Positions 11,724 to 23,154 are shown, counted from the stretch's first letter. The stretch: DNA of 64,000 nucleotides from Malania oleifera (GCF_029873635.1 NC_080422.1:3948001-4012000); one strand, 5' to 3'. Notes: a model not told the origin generated them from the letters alone. Made by a program: numbers and translations.

Positions 11724-12005
11724 TGTACGGGCCGAGATGTTATATGTTTTTCCAGCGTACGGGTCATGCTATGTATATTATTTGCCAACATACGAGCTGA
11801 GCTATGTATATGATTTGCCGGCGTACGGGCCGAGCTATGGATGTGATTTGCTAGCGTACGGGCTAAGCTATGTATATGATTTGCCAGTGTACAGGCCGAG
11901 CTATGGATGTGATTTTCCAGCGTACGGGCTAAGCTATGGATATGATTTGCCGGCGTACAGGCCGAGCTATGGTAAAATGTGAAATACCAGCGTACGGGCT
12001 GATGA
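11724..12005 (+). repeat. 33-bp tandem array inside solo LTR S3
   Basis: About eight diverged units of the form GTACGGGCCGAGCTATGGAT plus GTGATTTGCTAGC. The 33-bp period keeps both strands open and gives 11-residue repeats (for example ANHIHSSARTP on the minus strand) that are not protein genes. Confidence 0.9.
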
Positions 12006-13006
12006 TTTTCATGATATACGTATGTATGCAAAATGATACGATTGATTTGATAATTAATGATATGAAATATCCATGTATCACAGTTTCAGTATATGTTATA
12101 TAATATCAGAACCTGGTTGGCATGGTCTAGGCTAGCACTTGCACGGTACCGCTACTATGTGTCCATGGTCATCATGATCATGATATTTGTGTTAACACCA
12201 TTGTACGGAGTGGTGTGAGATTGGATGGTCGATATGGTTTTTAAGAAGTGTGTTAGCACCCCTGGTGTACGGACCAGGTCTGGTAGACACATCAGACTTA
12301 CTGACTATACTCTTGACTTGGCAGTGGTCAGCCAACCATTGTCAAGTCCTGCCTTCGAGCCACACAACCCAGTCATGTGGGGGTAATACATGACAATAGC
12401 CAGCTAACCTTCCAGGGATGTTTGTTTTTGGTATTACTATTTATATGAGATGAAATATACTATGTAAATCATTATGTTCTGCCATGTTTTGATTATACAT
12501 GCTTTTCCCAGAAATGATATATATACAGTTCTACTGGTTATGTTTATGATTATATGTATATCATAGAAATGCTCATGTTGTCACACACTAGAGTTAATTT
12601 ATTTCCCTCACTGAGAGGTGTCTCACTCCGAATTTCATAAATATTTCAGGAGCCCCTGATAGGAGAGCGAGTAAAGCACCGCTGATCTAGTACTGTTGAT
12701 CTACCCTTCTAGAAGGGTTAGTGTCTTGATAGGGTCGGATGTTTTTTTTTTTGTGGGATGGCCCTAAGATATCTTTTGGGTTGTGTACTAAGTGTATATA
12801 AATACAGTGGATGTAGTAACTCCGATATTGTGATGGATGATTTTGTATTTATGATATTATGATTGCATGTTTCTTGCTGCTTAGGCTTTCGTTATGTGTT
12901 CTGATGTATTCCTAGTACCCACGGGTCCAGGTGGATTATGATCCGCTAGGATTTATTGTATTATGAGGAAAAAAAATGTGGAAATAAAGCAGGTCGTCAC
13001 ATTACC

Positions 13007-13680
13007 TGCTAGTGATGCGCTTGGTGATCGATTTACTAGAAAACAAGCCAACTAATAGCCTCGACCCAGAAGTTATTTGGTAGCCCTACATTCAATCTAA
13101 GATTCTAAGCCCTATCAACAAGAGTCCGATTCATCATTTTTCCACACCATTTTGTTAAGGTGTCCGGCGAACTGTAAAATGTCTCTTAATGCCCTGCTAT
13201 GCACAAAACTCCATAAACCGAGAATTAACGTACTCGCATTATCCAACCTTAAACATTTGATTCTCCTCCCCATCTAGTTCTCCACTTCATCCTTCCAAAT
13301 CTTAAACTTGGCAAACATACTTCATTTGTGACGCATGAAGTAAACCCAGACCTTCTGTGAGTAATCATCAATGAAATTCACATAATACACATGTCCTCCC
13401 TTTGATGCAACTCTAACTAGGTCCCAAACATCTGAATGTACATATTTAAGAATACCCTTTATCTTGTGAATAGCTGGTCTAAACTTTGCTTTGTTCTGTT
13501 TTCCAAGAACACATATCTTGCAAAATTCCAACTGACATGATTTCAAGCCCTTCAAGAGTTTCTACTTGTGTAGTTCTTTCATGTCATGTTCCCCCATATG
13601 CTTAAGGTGCATATGCCACAAGACGGTCTCATCTGATTTAGCATCCACAGTTGCAACTCCACCTACAATGGTAGTTCCCT
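13007..13680 (-). pseudogene. Copia II integrase core, N-terminal and central part
   Basis: The GAG-pre-integrase reads KSCQLEFCKICVLGKQNKAK (near 13530), then the core HSDVWDLVRVASKGGHVYYV and FIDDYSQKVWVYFMRHK (near 13400), giving the first two catalytic Asp. The third-motif region (IKCLRLDNA, near 13250) and NRTLVDRA-type sequence follow in other frames. Several stops (for example near 13320) and frameshifts make it non-functional. Confidence 0.87.
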
Positions 13681-14262
13681 ACAACGTGTAAATATTCCCA
13701 TCCAGTTTCTGCCCTTTCATTACAGTCAAATTACCTTTCCATACGGTCAAGACTCCACCTTTGGACTTGTAATTGAAGTCATTACAATCCAAAGTGTCAA
13801 GAGATATCAAACTCTTTCTCAACTCAGGTATATGTCTTACATTACACAATGTTCTTACAACACCATCAAATATTTTTATCTTTACATTTCCTATGCCAAC
13901 AATCTTGCAAGGATAATCATTACCCATAAGAACATATCCAAAATTCACTAACCTGTAAGTGCTGAACCACTCCATGTTTGGAGTCATGTGATAAGAGCAT
14001 GTCGAGTCAAGTATCCAAGAGTTCGTTAGATTATCCAACTCTGTCAAAACTGATAGAACATCACGATCCGCTGAATCTTCTTCTTGAACAATATTCACAG
14101 ATTTTGAAATCCCCTCATACTTTTCAGCATTTCCTTTCTTCCAATCCAAATACTCCGATTTCACATGCCCTTTTTTACCGAATTTATAACACCAGATTTC
14201 CTTCTTCTTCTTAGATTGATTTTGGGATTTATGATTAGACCCATTCTTAAACTTTCCTTTTC
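13681..14262 (-). pseudogene. Copia II protease and gag tail
   Basis: The minus strand reads NSWILDSTCSYHMTPNMEWF near 14030-13970. This is the copia protease site, with Thr in place of the usual Gly/Ala after D-S. VKIKIFDGVVRTLCNVRHIP and MKGQKLDGNIYTL follow, typical of the Tnt1-like lineage. The nucleocapsid side reads CYKFGKKGHVKSEYLDWKK (near 14190-14140), a knuckle with decayed ligands. Confidence 0.85.
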
Positions 14263-14884
14263 CTTACACATTTCTACCCTTTACCACAAGTCCTTCTCCT
14301 TCATCACATATCTTCAACCTTTGATAAAAATTTAATAAGACACTTGTTACCTCTTCCAGATTGAGAGTTTCTTTTCCCCACATAAGAGTGGTCACAAGAT
14401 TTTCGTAGGTATGAGTTGAGGGCAAAGAATTTAACAGCATCAAAGTCTTATCATCCTCGTCAAACTTCACATCAACCCTCATCAAATCACTTATAATTTG
14501 ATTGAAGGTATTAATGTGTTGATCTAGACTTGATCCTTCAACCATCGTAAGCTAATATAAATGATGCTTAAGAAAAAGTTTGTTATTGAGGGATTTAGAC
14601 ATGTACCGACTTTCTAACTTTCGTTAGATAGCCGCTGGAGAATCCTCCTCTTTCACTCGATAGAGAATTTCATCGGCCAAACACAAGCATATTGTAGATG
14701 CTACCTTTGCTTTCAAATCTACCCATGTTGTCTCATCCATTCCTTCCAGTTGAGTATCAAGCAAAGCCTTAGTCTTTCCTTGTTGCACAAGATTGTCCTT
14801 CACTTTTCTCTACCATAAATAGAAGTTTTCGGTTCCATCGAATTTGACTACGTTAAATCTTGTAGAAGACGATCCCGATGTCAT
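14263..14884 (-). pseudogene. Copia II gag
   Basis: The start codon is at 14882-14884 (MTSGSSSTRFNVVKFDGTEN), ten bases after the primer site. Capsid motifs are LADEILYRVKEED (near 14640) and MVEGSSLDQHINTFNQIISD plus LMLLNSLPSTHTYENLVTTL (14545-14400). Stops include TAG after NFYLW (near 14815). This is a Tnt1/Tork-type gag of usual length but dead. Confidence 0.88.
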
Positions 14885-14894
14885 AACAACAATC

Positions 14895-14906
14895 GCTCTA
14901 ATACCA
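14895..14906 (-). other. Primer-binding site of copia II
   Basis: The minus strand reads TGGTATTAGAGC, one base off the standard initiator tRNA-Met complement (C to T). Element III carries the same variant. Confidence 0.88.
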
Positions 14907-14909
14907 ATT

Positions 14910-15497
14910 TGTTGTAATATGGATCGAATAATGAAGATGCACGGCGGAATAAACAACAAGTAAATGTAAATAACACAACCAGAATAAGATCAACGCGAAG
15001 ATTTACATGGTTCGGCAAAGCCTGCATCCACGGAAGAAATGGCACATAAATTTCGCTATGAAAATCAAAATGTACATAATACACTTCTCAAATGATCACT
15101 CTCCATCTCAAAATATGCCTAGATGACATATATAGAGATTCCTCGGAGGTTTCCCCCCGTTTGTCCAATCACCCAACATTTAAAAATTCAAATTTCTCAA
15201 GAAAATGTCGCAGTCCAAGTGTCTCTCGTCGACAAACACAGGGCTTCGTCGACGAGACAAGAAGAACCTTCGTCGACGAATACAAGGCTTTCGTTGACAA
15301 TGTCAAAAGTCTGAAATTTCCTGCTCTCGGTAATTATTTGTCAACGAACTTCAGAGCCTTCATTGACGAACCTTTTCTGTCCCCTCGTCGACAAACACAA
15401 GGCCTTTGTCGACGAGACCTGCTATGTTGGCCCCTTCATATTTTTTCTTCTTCTTTCTTTACTGATCAAAACAGAAGTTTAAGAGCCACAAATAACA
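14910..15497 (-). repeat. 5' LTR of copia II (588 bp)
   Basis: Bounded by TG/CA-type ends (minus strand TGTTATTTGTGG...ATATTACAACA) with the primer site adjacent. It contains CGTCGACGA palindromes (15225-15420) and a TATATA box near 15128-15133 downstream of them. A plus-strand open frame here is a by-product. Confidence 0.88.
15225..15420 (-). promoter_or_regulatory. CGTCGACGA palindrome array in copia II LTR
   Basis: About eight palindromes (TCGTCGACAAA, TTCGTCGACGAG, TTCGTCGACGAA, TCGTTGACAA, TTGTCAACGAA, TCATTGACGAA, TCGTCGACAAA, TTGTCGACGAG) lie upstream of the LTR TATA box. Pairs flank CACAGGGC or CACAAGGC, the same spacer as in the large solo LTRs, although this is a copia LTR. Confidence 0.65.
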
Positions 15498-16539
15498 ATG
15501 CCTCTTGTTTCAGTTGTCTTTTTCTTATAGATGTGGAATTCGAGTGAGAACCCTCATGCACTAACATTTTCATTTTGTGATGCACAATTTGATGGGTTTC
15601 ACTATATCATTACATTGTACCATTGGTGCAAATATTGTACCACCCAAGTGAAAAAGCTTTCTTCCCTTCCTACCAAAACCACTCATTATTGGGACTCACT
15701 GTATCAAGTACCACATGGAAAAAGTTTTCTTCCCTTCCTACCAAAAACCACTCATTATTGGGACTCACTGTATGAGAACAGTGGTTGGTTCCAAAAATTT
15801 TTGTCTTGGAAGGATCTTTGATCCACATTTGGTACATTTTAGGAATCTCATCTACCCAATATCTGAATTTTCTAAAGCCCAAAGAGAAATCCATTATATG
15901 AGAATGGCGTCCTATTCTCACACATTTGATTCTCAAAAACAAGCCACTGAAAAATAAAATAAAATTGTAGACACCTTGGGACGTCGCGATAAAAATAATA
16001 TAAAAACATAATAGAAATTAGAGAAAATTCGTTGACCACCCCTTGAGTTTGCCAATAAAACACAAACCTTCTCTCATATTTTTGTAAAACGACAAGTCTT
16101 CTAAAATGAGATTTGTGTCTTTTTGACAAATCTCTGAAGAGATTCATAACATATTTAAAATCTGAAAGGGCATAAATAAAATTTTTGAAACCTCTGAAGA
16201 GATTTCTATTTTTTTACCAAATCTGAAAAGAAATTAATGTCTTTTACTCTAAATGTTATGTAAAATTATAGTATTTTTAAATAGGAAAAAAAAACTACTA
16301 ATAAAGAAATTAGTATCATTCTGTTCAACATAAAATGGGATAAGAAGAAATTAAAACATGGCCATGATCATTTTCCCTGTGTTTTACATGGATGTATAAG
16401 GACTCTTATATCCTCATTTGCCCAATAACAACGCATTTTTTTGATAAATTATCAAATTCTTATATTATGATTCATCTATTCTGAAAATAAATAAATAAAT
16501 AAATAAACATTCCATAAAGGCACTAACACGCCACTAATT
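15498..16539. other. Host-type intergenic sequence, no gene seen
   Basis: No supported coding region. It holds a tandem pair of about 67 bp (15652-15718 and 15719-15785), each copy carrying ACCACTCATTATTGGGACTC. The rest is AT-rich with short poly-A and (AAAT)n runs near 16485. Confidence 0.6.
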
Positions 16540-19274
16540 TTTTTCCTCCCAACAAGAAATGCACCGACTATTGGGAAACACTATGCAAAAACAGTGAGTA
16601 ATGTATGATGCTAGGATAAGAAAAGGCACCAAATTCCAACATCCCTTGTCGTTCTCTTTATTAAATGTCAAAAAAATACATGATTGAGTGCTGATTATTC
16701 AGAATCATACGCAATACAATAGCTATAATGATATTAATTAGGAACACAAGGGAGCCATTTGGGCTGTGTCATGTGTATTTCTGTCTGCTGTACTTTTCCT
16801 CTCTGACTTGCCCATGCAATGAGGAGAGCCTCCAAAGTCAGAACTCAGGAGTGAACTTGCTTCCATTTTGCCTGTGCTAATCAAGCATTAATGGCCCCTT
16901 TGGTGCCCCATGAAATGAAATTGGAGAGTTGTGGGGAACAAAAAAGCAAGGACTTCTTTCAAGGAAGGTGGTCCACTAACCCTGCAACAATTCGATTTCA
17001 TAAACCAAACCCTAATAATTAAATTAGTAGACAAAGATTTCACAAGTGGCAGGAGGTGGTTCATACACCCAACATTGAGATTTACAATATTTTACTTTGT
17101 TATTGTAATATTTCACTTTACTTTTATATTTTTAAACTCACTTCTAGGACTTCAAGAATCATCATTGGTAAAATAAATTTTAAATTACTTTTATTAATTT
17201 TTCTAAATTTTTGAAATTTTATGAATGTTTTGTTTTAGTTGCTGTTCAATTTATTGTAATTTTTTATTAAAAAATTATGCATGGAGTAATTTAATTTAAA
17301 AATAAATTTTGAATATTAAAGTATTTTAACAACAAATTACCACCATAATTAAAAATCATAAAATCTAATTTTTAGTTTTTGTCACAACTGAAAACTAACA
17401 ATAAAAGCAAAAAACTACCGAATGTAAACAAATCCATTGTCATCACCTATACCTTCACTGTATAAAATGAAAACCGAAAATAGAAAGGTACCGAATGGTC
17501 ACTCAGTGTGTCATCTCCTCCCCTTCTTCAGCAAATTAATCATACAGACGGCGAAATACCTTCTCTTTCTCTCTCTAATTCTATCAAACAAAACAAAGGA
17601 TAAGTATGTAATATATTTAATCAAAGCAAAGAAAAAATCCAAAAAATCTAATAGGTTCCAACTCTATATTCTAGTGGGTATTTTTTTTTCCTTAGTAAAG
17701 AACAATTTTTATAAACCAAGCAAATGGCAAAAAAGAATGAGAGCAGACAAGATCATGTGGATAGTTTTAAGCTGTGTAGTTTCTAGATCTCTCTCTTATA
17801 TTTTTTGTTTTTTTGGCTTCTTGGAGGATACCTTATCCTCCCCCTATACTCATTATGTTTATTTGTTAACAAAGCACTTCATCTATAACAAAAAATAGTA
17901 GAATCATACAAACATTACAGTACATGGACTTGGAACAAAGCTGTAGTGGCCAGTGGGCTACAACATTGGGACAAAGGCATGAAGATGTTATTCAAACTTA
18001 GAAATACATTGAACCTGTACTTCAATTCTGGAAGAAGAGATGAAATGGATGGGGATATCATCATTCATGAAATTCAACCTTTGTGAGCTCGACTTTTACT
18101 CATAAGCATTCAACGTGATGATGACAAAACCTCAATTAGAATCATCTAATCAAATTGTTGGGGGAAAAAATTTGAAGTCAAAATTAGAGTTTGATACAGT
18201 AAGCATGCAAAATGAACAGCACACGTCATGTAAGAAGTAATATAAATATTCCAAGTGTCTTGTTTAGCACATTCGTCCACCTTCGCTGCTAACATGGTGA
18301 TTCAGGACCACACAGAATTTTCTCCTTTTCACAAATACGTAACCCTCTCCAATATTTTTAGTCAAATGATCAATAAGTGTTCTTTCACTAAACCCTATTT
18401 TTTTATCCTTTTTTTTTTTCCCCTAGTGAATCAAAGCAGCCACTAATTACAAAATTATTTTAATGCAAGGAAGAATAGAGGAAGTGAAAACTGAATATCA
18501 ATATTGAAATTTGAAAGACTGTAGGCCGAGCTCAACTAATATGTATTTTCTACCCATAATTATAGTTATTATGACTTACAATTACTTTCGAAATTTTAAT
18601 ACACAGAAGATTCGCCATTCCACAAAAACTCTTTGACTTCATTTTTCGAATTTCTAAAACATACCTCTTAACTACTGTTTTTTACTTTACACGGAAAGCC
18701 AACAAGAATATTATAGATAAACAAAATTAGACACATATTTGCAGAAGTACAGTTGACCTGAATGAATCTAGTAGTGGTAATATAGCATCTATCAAAGTCA
18801 AGGACTCCCAAAGTAGTGCTTTGGCTCCTCTGCCATGCACTAATACATAGCACCAATACATTGTATATTTAAATATTTTTTACAAAATAATAGGACATTA
18901 ATATACGTTAAATGATATATCACCATTTTCAATGAGATATTTTTACTTATTAGGATAAAATCTTAAGAAAATTATCAATATTAAATATAGTGCATGGTAG
19001 AGGAGTGGAAACCTTAAAGGAGTATGGGTTACTAGAAATGTGAAGGAAGATGTCCACTCCAAGGTTTCACTAACTTCGTCTTGATAAAAACTATTTTGCA
19101 CTAATGGCCATGCTTAAAGTTGTAATTCAATAGGTTTTAAGCTATTAGAGTTGGAAAATTAAAGAGCTTAAAGATTTTTTACTAGTCTTTTTGTATTTAT
19201 TTATCTTTATCTCCCTCAACCATTATTTTATGTGGTTAAAATCCATGCTTTTTATCACCTAGTGTCACAAGAAA

Positions 19275-19358
19275 ATGATTCATGTAGCCGACCACACCTA
19301 ATGGGGCTTAAGGCTTGATTTATTATTATTGTTGTTGTCGTCGTTGTTGTTGTTGCGA
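19275..19358 (+). mobile_element. RTE-type LINE 3' end with (TTG)n tail
   Basis: GATTCATGTAGCCGACCACA, then CCTAATGGGGCTTAAGGCTT, and a TTG/TCG-repeat tail match the 3' end of the longer RTE fragment at 30280-31140 (ATAACCGACCCCACCTAGTG). A heavily 5'-truncated copy. Confidence 0.75.
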
Positions 19359-19389
19359 CATAAGAAACCATTTCTGAAAGCTCAAATTT

Positions 19390-20125
19390 AGTAGGAGAGT
19401 GTTTAAGTATAAAAGGAATTTGAGATGAGATCTGTCCCGTGCATAATGCTGATGGATAGGTTGACCAATTCTACAGGATAGGTCAACCGATCCAACCAAA
19501 AGATTGAATGATTGACCACTTCAAGATAGGTCACCTGATTTGTGCAAAATGTATCAATGGCAAGTGATATGTCAACTGGCCCAAAAGATAGGTCAGCCGT
19601 TTGGACTCCTACACATTTTAATGGGCATAAAATCACTATTTTGACCCTAAAATCTATATATATGCCTGCCCAAAAAAGCGAAAGAGGTACTACTGCTATC
19701 ATACTTGCCGATCCTACTACTCTCAATCTCTCTCTGATATCTCAAATCTACTCATCTTCTCAAAGAGAGAAATTACCAACTCTTCGTGCCACAACTTTTT
19801 TTTTTGTTCTCACATTTGATCTTTAAAAGCTAATGGTTTCTTACTTCTGTCAAATCAAGGAGTATAATTAATGACCTTACCTTTGTATAAAGAGGTGTAA
19901 AGTTTCACTTGAAAATAATGGACCTCAAGGTGATTGAGGCCTTGAGAGAATGGACATAAACTTAGGATATAAAAGAATTTGCTTTTCTCATCCCTCTTAG
20001 CTTACTTTCATATTTGTGTAATTTGCTTATGTTACTCAATTTGTCTTAAATTTGGTAATCTAGCATTAAATTTTAATTAAACTCAATTCATCTCCCTCTT
20101 GAATTGTCACTTGGGACAACAAAGA
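19390..20125 (+). repeat. Probable solo LTR remnant (copia, SIRE-like 3' end)
   Basis: The segment has repeated GATAGGTCAACCGAT-type words (19455-19605) and a TATATATA near 19655, and ends AATTCATCTCCCTCTTGAAT with TGTCACTTGGGACAACA, resembling the 3' LTR edge of SIRE-like copia elements. It is absent from paralogous block B, which fits an insertion. The ends are approximate and no TSD was confirmed. Confidence 0.45.
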
Positions 20126-21092
20126 TGTGTCAATAGTATGTGATCATTCATAATGGTTATGGGGTTCTAGAAACCTATTAGTATGTGATCATACCGTGTC
20201 CATTGACACAACTAGCAATGAAAGTAATTTTGTAACACAAATTATTTTTCAACTTAGCATTTGACTGTGTAAATTAAAATTTACAGTACAAATTAACTTT
20301 GAACTTAAAATCTCTTTAGAATGACTAAAGTTGTTTTAAAGGCTAATTGTAAGGCAAACGTCCCTTCTCAACTAAATTACTGCATGCTAATTTAAAAGTA
20401 AATTTAGAATCTAAAGTTACTTTTTATCAGTTGCCAACAATCACTTCAACCAGAGAATGGTTAGTTTTAACATTTACCATAAACATAAAATGAATACAAG
20501 GAATATTAGGGTTCATTAGTGTAGTCTCACTTCCTAGTGCCTGAAGTAGTGGTGTTTGTCCTGTTCTTCTAATTCAGCACTCTAAATGCTTTTATAATAA
20601 TTTATCCGTCTTTATGTTCCTTAATGACGGAGAAAAATAAAGCAAGCTCCCCCACCTCCCTTTTTGGGTCCTGTGTATTCACCTTTGCCTCCTCTTCTTT
20701 CTATCCAAGGTAGCACAACAGCTGGAAAATGTTGTTTTAAAGTGCAAATATGTGTTAAAATAAGGCCACCATTATTGACCCTCACCACCACATGTGCCCG
20801 CAACCAGCAGTTCTAGTGACCCACTCCCCCCCAACCCAGGTCAGAAAAAGAACAGAACCTTAAAAACAGAATGGAACAACCATACAAAGTAAGGTTGGTT
20901 CTTAGGTCCACAAACCAACAACTGTTTTTGGCCCAATAAAAGGTAAACGTTAGCTTTTGATCTAATAGAAGATAGTGCAGTTTTGACTTTGTAGTGGTCT
21001 CTAATGGGTACTATATTTCCGTCATCATTCTGCACTCTACCCCAGTCCCCCACGGCCATTGAGTAGGTTGCACATGTTTCCCACCTATCTAG

Positions 21093-21100
21093 TATAAAAG
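21093..21100 (+). promoter_or_regulatory. Core promoter TATA box of truncated secreted-protein gene
   Basis: TATAAAAG lies 61 bp upstream of the ATG at 21154, after a non-repetitive stretch. Spacing fits a plant polymerase II promoter with a short leader. Confidence 0.55.
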
Positions 21101-21153
21101 CACATCCCCAAACCTATCTCAAACCTCAATTCTCATTAACATAGCTAACAGAA

Positions 21154-21294
21154 ATGGGCAAAACTTTCACAATGGAGCCTCACATCAAAGCACTTATTGT
21201 TATCCTTCTTCTCTTAATCTTTAGCACTTCATCTGCAAATGAGCAAGTTCTACTATGTGTACACATATTTTTTGAAAAGATTCAAGCAGCATAA
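21154..21294 (+). pseudogene. 5' end of a secreted-protein gene, truncated by a LINE
   Basis: The ATG at 21154 opens MGKTFTMEPHIKALIVILLL followed by LIFSTSSANEQ. This is a classical signal peptide: a basic/polar start, a hydrophobic core of about 13 residues and a small-residue cleavage site (SSA/N). The frame then runs only 15 or so residues to a stop at 21292-21294, and LINE-derived sequence begins by about 21300. What remains is a promoter, leader and first coding segment. Many small plant secreted proteins (cysteine-rich peptides, inhibitors, lipid-transfer proteins) start this way; nothing left identifies the family. An intron donor near 21245 is possible but not convincing. Confidence 0.5.
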
Positions 21295-21299
21295 GTAAA

Positions 21300-22121
21300 T
21301 AATGTGCACCTGCTTCTTGCACGGATATTGCAGTCCTTCGTGCTTTGGATATTCAAGTAAAAAATGTGGGGGTTCGTCTTACTCGTGTAGTCAGATGGTG
21401 TAAATTTGGGATAGATTGGGTTAATTGAATGTGGATGGGAATTGTAGAGGTAACTCAGGGAATTGTGGGGGTGGAGGCGTGATAAGAGATGAAAGAGGCT
21501 TATTTAAAGCAGCTTTTTCCTCATTATTGGGTTATGGAACAAATAACATGGCTGAATTGAAGGCGATTATTTTAGGGATTAATCTGTGCAAAGATCTCGA
21601 ATTTGATAAAGTGGAGATTGCATGTGACTCTGCTTTGTTGGTTCAGTGGATAAATTCTAAGAAGTGCTCGGTTTGGAACTTATGGGACTTGTGGGAAGAA
21701 CTTATGCTAGCATTAAGAGGCATACAGTTCAAAGTGGAACATGTTTACAGGGAGGCGAATAAAAGTGTAGATTTCTTTACCAAACAAGGTGAATTCGGTA
21801 TTTCTCGATCATATAGTTGCCAAGATAATCTTCCTCAGCAAGTCAGGGGAATGATTCAATTGGACTTGTTGGGTTTTCCTTCTTTGCGCTCATGATGTTT
21901 TGTGTTATTACACTTTTAGTGGTTTAGTTTCTTAGTTTTTTGGTTGCTAGTGTTTGGTTTTTTGGTTTGGTTTATGTTGGTTAAGTTAGTTTTAGGGTCT
22001 TGGAATTTTGCTTTTATTGTCCCAAAGTCTCAAAATTGTAACCACGGTTTTCCTCCGCCATAAGTGAGGGGTTTTCTAATAAAGTTAGGAGGTTCCGCCC
22101 TCTTTTACCCAAAAAAAAAAA
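21300..22121 (+). mobile_element. 5'-truncated L1-type LINE with RNase H and poly-A tail
   Basis: The C-terminal RNase H (RVT_3 type) reads LNVDGNCRGNSGNCGGGGVI (21428 on), MAELKAIILGINLC, VEIACDSALLVQW and VEHVYREANKSVDFFTKQGE, ending at 21895. The catalytic set D-E-D-D is present (VDG, AELK, CDS, ANKSVD). Upstream VLRALDIQV..RLTRVVRWC is LINE linker in another frame, one base out just before LNVDG. A 3' UTR and a terminal A-run (22111-22121) follow. The RNase H frame is open for 156 residues. Confidence 0.88.
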
Positions 22122-23154
22122 TTGATTTCTATAAATTTAATCTCCAGAAGGAAGAGCCAAAGCTGGCTTCAGATATGGCGTGAATCCTGTTCTCTGTGAA
22201 TGTGCATGCATGGATGCAATCATGCGTCTCAGTGACACATTAATGCATGCATGAATTTTTGAGAAAATATTAGTCAAATTGTGCTGTAAAGTCATCAAAA
22301 ACAACTTGAGACAAATTAAATCTTTAAAAGGATAGGAGCAAACAAAATAGAACATGTAATGTTTATTCTCGAAAGAATCTGCCAATCTTTCATCTATGAT
22401 TAGTCAAGTAAGAGTGAGACCAATATGCATGCTTTACAAGAGTGATTCAAATCACTTGATCACTTTTTTGTTTCTATTCTCTCTCTCTCTCTCACGCATT
22501 TTGAAGGATGCTATCCAAATGAACACACGAAAGGTTCTAGTTGTAGAAAATTGCGGATGTGGGCTATGACCAACCCAGGGCAAATACTAAGAAAGGAAAA
22601 GGAAAAGGAAAGACCCCTACTAGGGATGATGGCACCAATTGACTCCCTCCTCTCAACCTCAATGCCTATTTATTTCTCCTTACAATAAATGTGACTATTA
22701 CTAACACAGGGAGCGAGCAGGTTCCTTTCAGCCTACAGGATATGATCTATGTAAAATCCATGTATCCCAGATTAGCAATAGAGGATGACCATATTTAGCA
22801 TTTAGTTATATGTTCTCTCACAGAAATACTCTCAGTTTTGGAAGAAATAATTATATATACTCAGATAATTCTACACTCCTCTTTTTTTCTTTTTTCTTTT
22901 TTCAAAAGGCTATAAACTACAAAGTGTGGTAGCTTTTTCCCATATCCATAATCCCTAGTGAAAGGGAGATTTTGTTTCCACATCTCCAATATCACCTCTT
23001 AGGGACTATATTAATAAAGTTTAATAATACCTTCGTAATTCTGCTCATTTCTCATATAAACGAGATGACAACAAAATCATACTGGTAATAATAATAAGAT
23101 CAACAGCAGCAACCAAAAACTTGACACGGGGAGGGGTTCACGTATCTGTTTCTA
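22122..23154. other. Non-coding interval, no gene seen
   Basis: Both strands lack a convincing frame. There are a short (CT)n run near 22478, a GGAAAA-rich stretch near 22595 and AT-rich DNA near 23040-23100. It may include remnants of the gene truncated at 21294, but no exon could be recognised. Confidence 0.5.

Larger units (their letters stand above)
10707..13001 (+). mobile_element. Solo LTR S3 (2295 bp)
   Basis: It runs TGTAACAACCCGAAG...GGTCGTCACA with perfect TTACC duplications at 10702-10706 and 13002-13006. Deleting it restores the integrase frame of element II, as confirmed against the homologous stretch of element III near 60030. It contains a palindrome array (10795-11050), a TATA box (11057-11064), a (CT)n tract, GGTAAG (11317-11322) and a 33-bp tandem array (about 11724-12005). 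Confidence 0.95.
6353..15497 (-). mobile_element. Ty1/copia retrotransposon II (Tnt1/Tork-like), nested and dead
   Basis: Read right to left: 5' LTR (14910-15497), PBS (14895-14906), gag, protease, integrase, RT, RNase H, polypurine tract (6451-6462), and the first roughly 98 bp of the 3' LTR (6353-6450), where element I inserted. Solo LTRs S2 (6576-8664) and S3 (10707-13001) interrupt the 3' end of pol and the integrase. Each has its own TSD and reading resumes on the other side. Many stops are present. Confidence 0.92.
16540..20600 (+). repeat. Duplicated block A (paralogous to 26.53-30.06 kb)
   Basis: Collinear stretches match block B in the same orientation: 16570-16990 with 26540-26940, 17640-17760 with 27690-27800, 17935-18350 with 28650-29060, 18690-18800 with 29230-29340, and 20190-20600 with 29550-29990. 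Shared words include ATGCTAGGATAAG, CATTAATGGCCCCTTTGG / CATTGGCCCCTTTGG, and ATACAAGGAATA. Divergence is high, so the duplication is old. Block A contains extra LINE-tail and LTR-like insertions absent from B. No exon was recognised inside. Confidence 0.85.

Noticed and set aside
11720..12031. A 103-residue ORF with 11-residue repeats
   Set aside because: Produced by a 33-bp tandem array within a solo LTR; no start context or homology.
15092..15547. A 151-residue plus-strand ORF
   Set aside because: Lies across the copia II LTR and its palindrome array; no homology and antisense to the element.
21302..21403. A 33-residue cysteine-rich small ORF (MCTCFLHGYCSPSC...) that looks like a secreted antimicrobial peptide downstream of the signal peptide
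   Set aside because: An in-frame stop lies just upstream, it is out of frame with the signal peptide, and most of it is an alternate frame of LINE linker sequence (VLRALDIQV..TRVVRWC).
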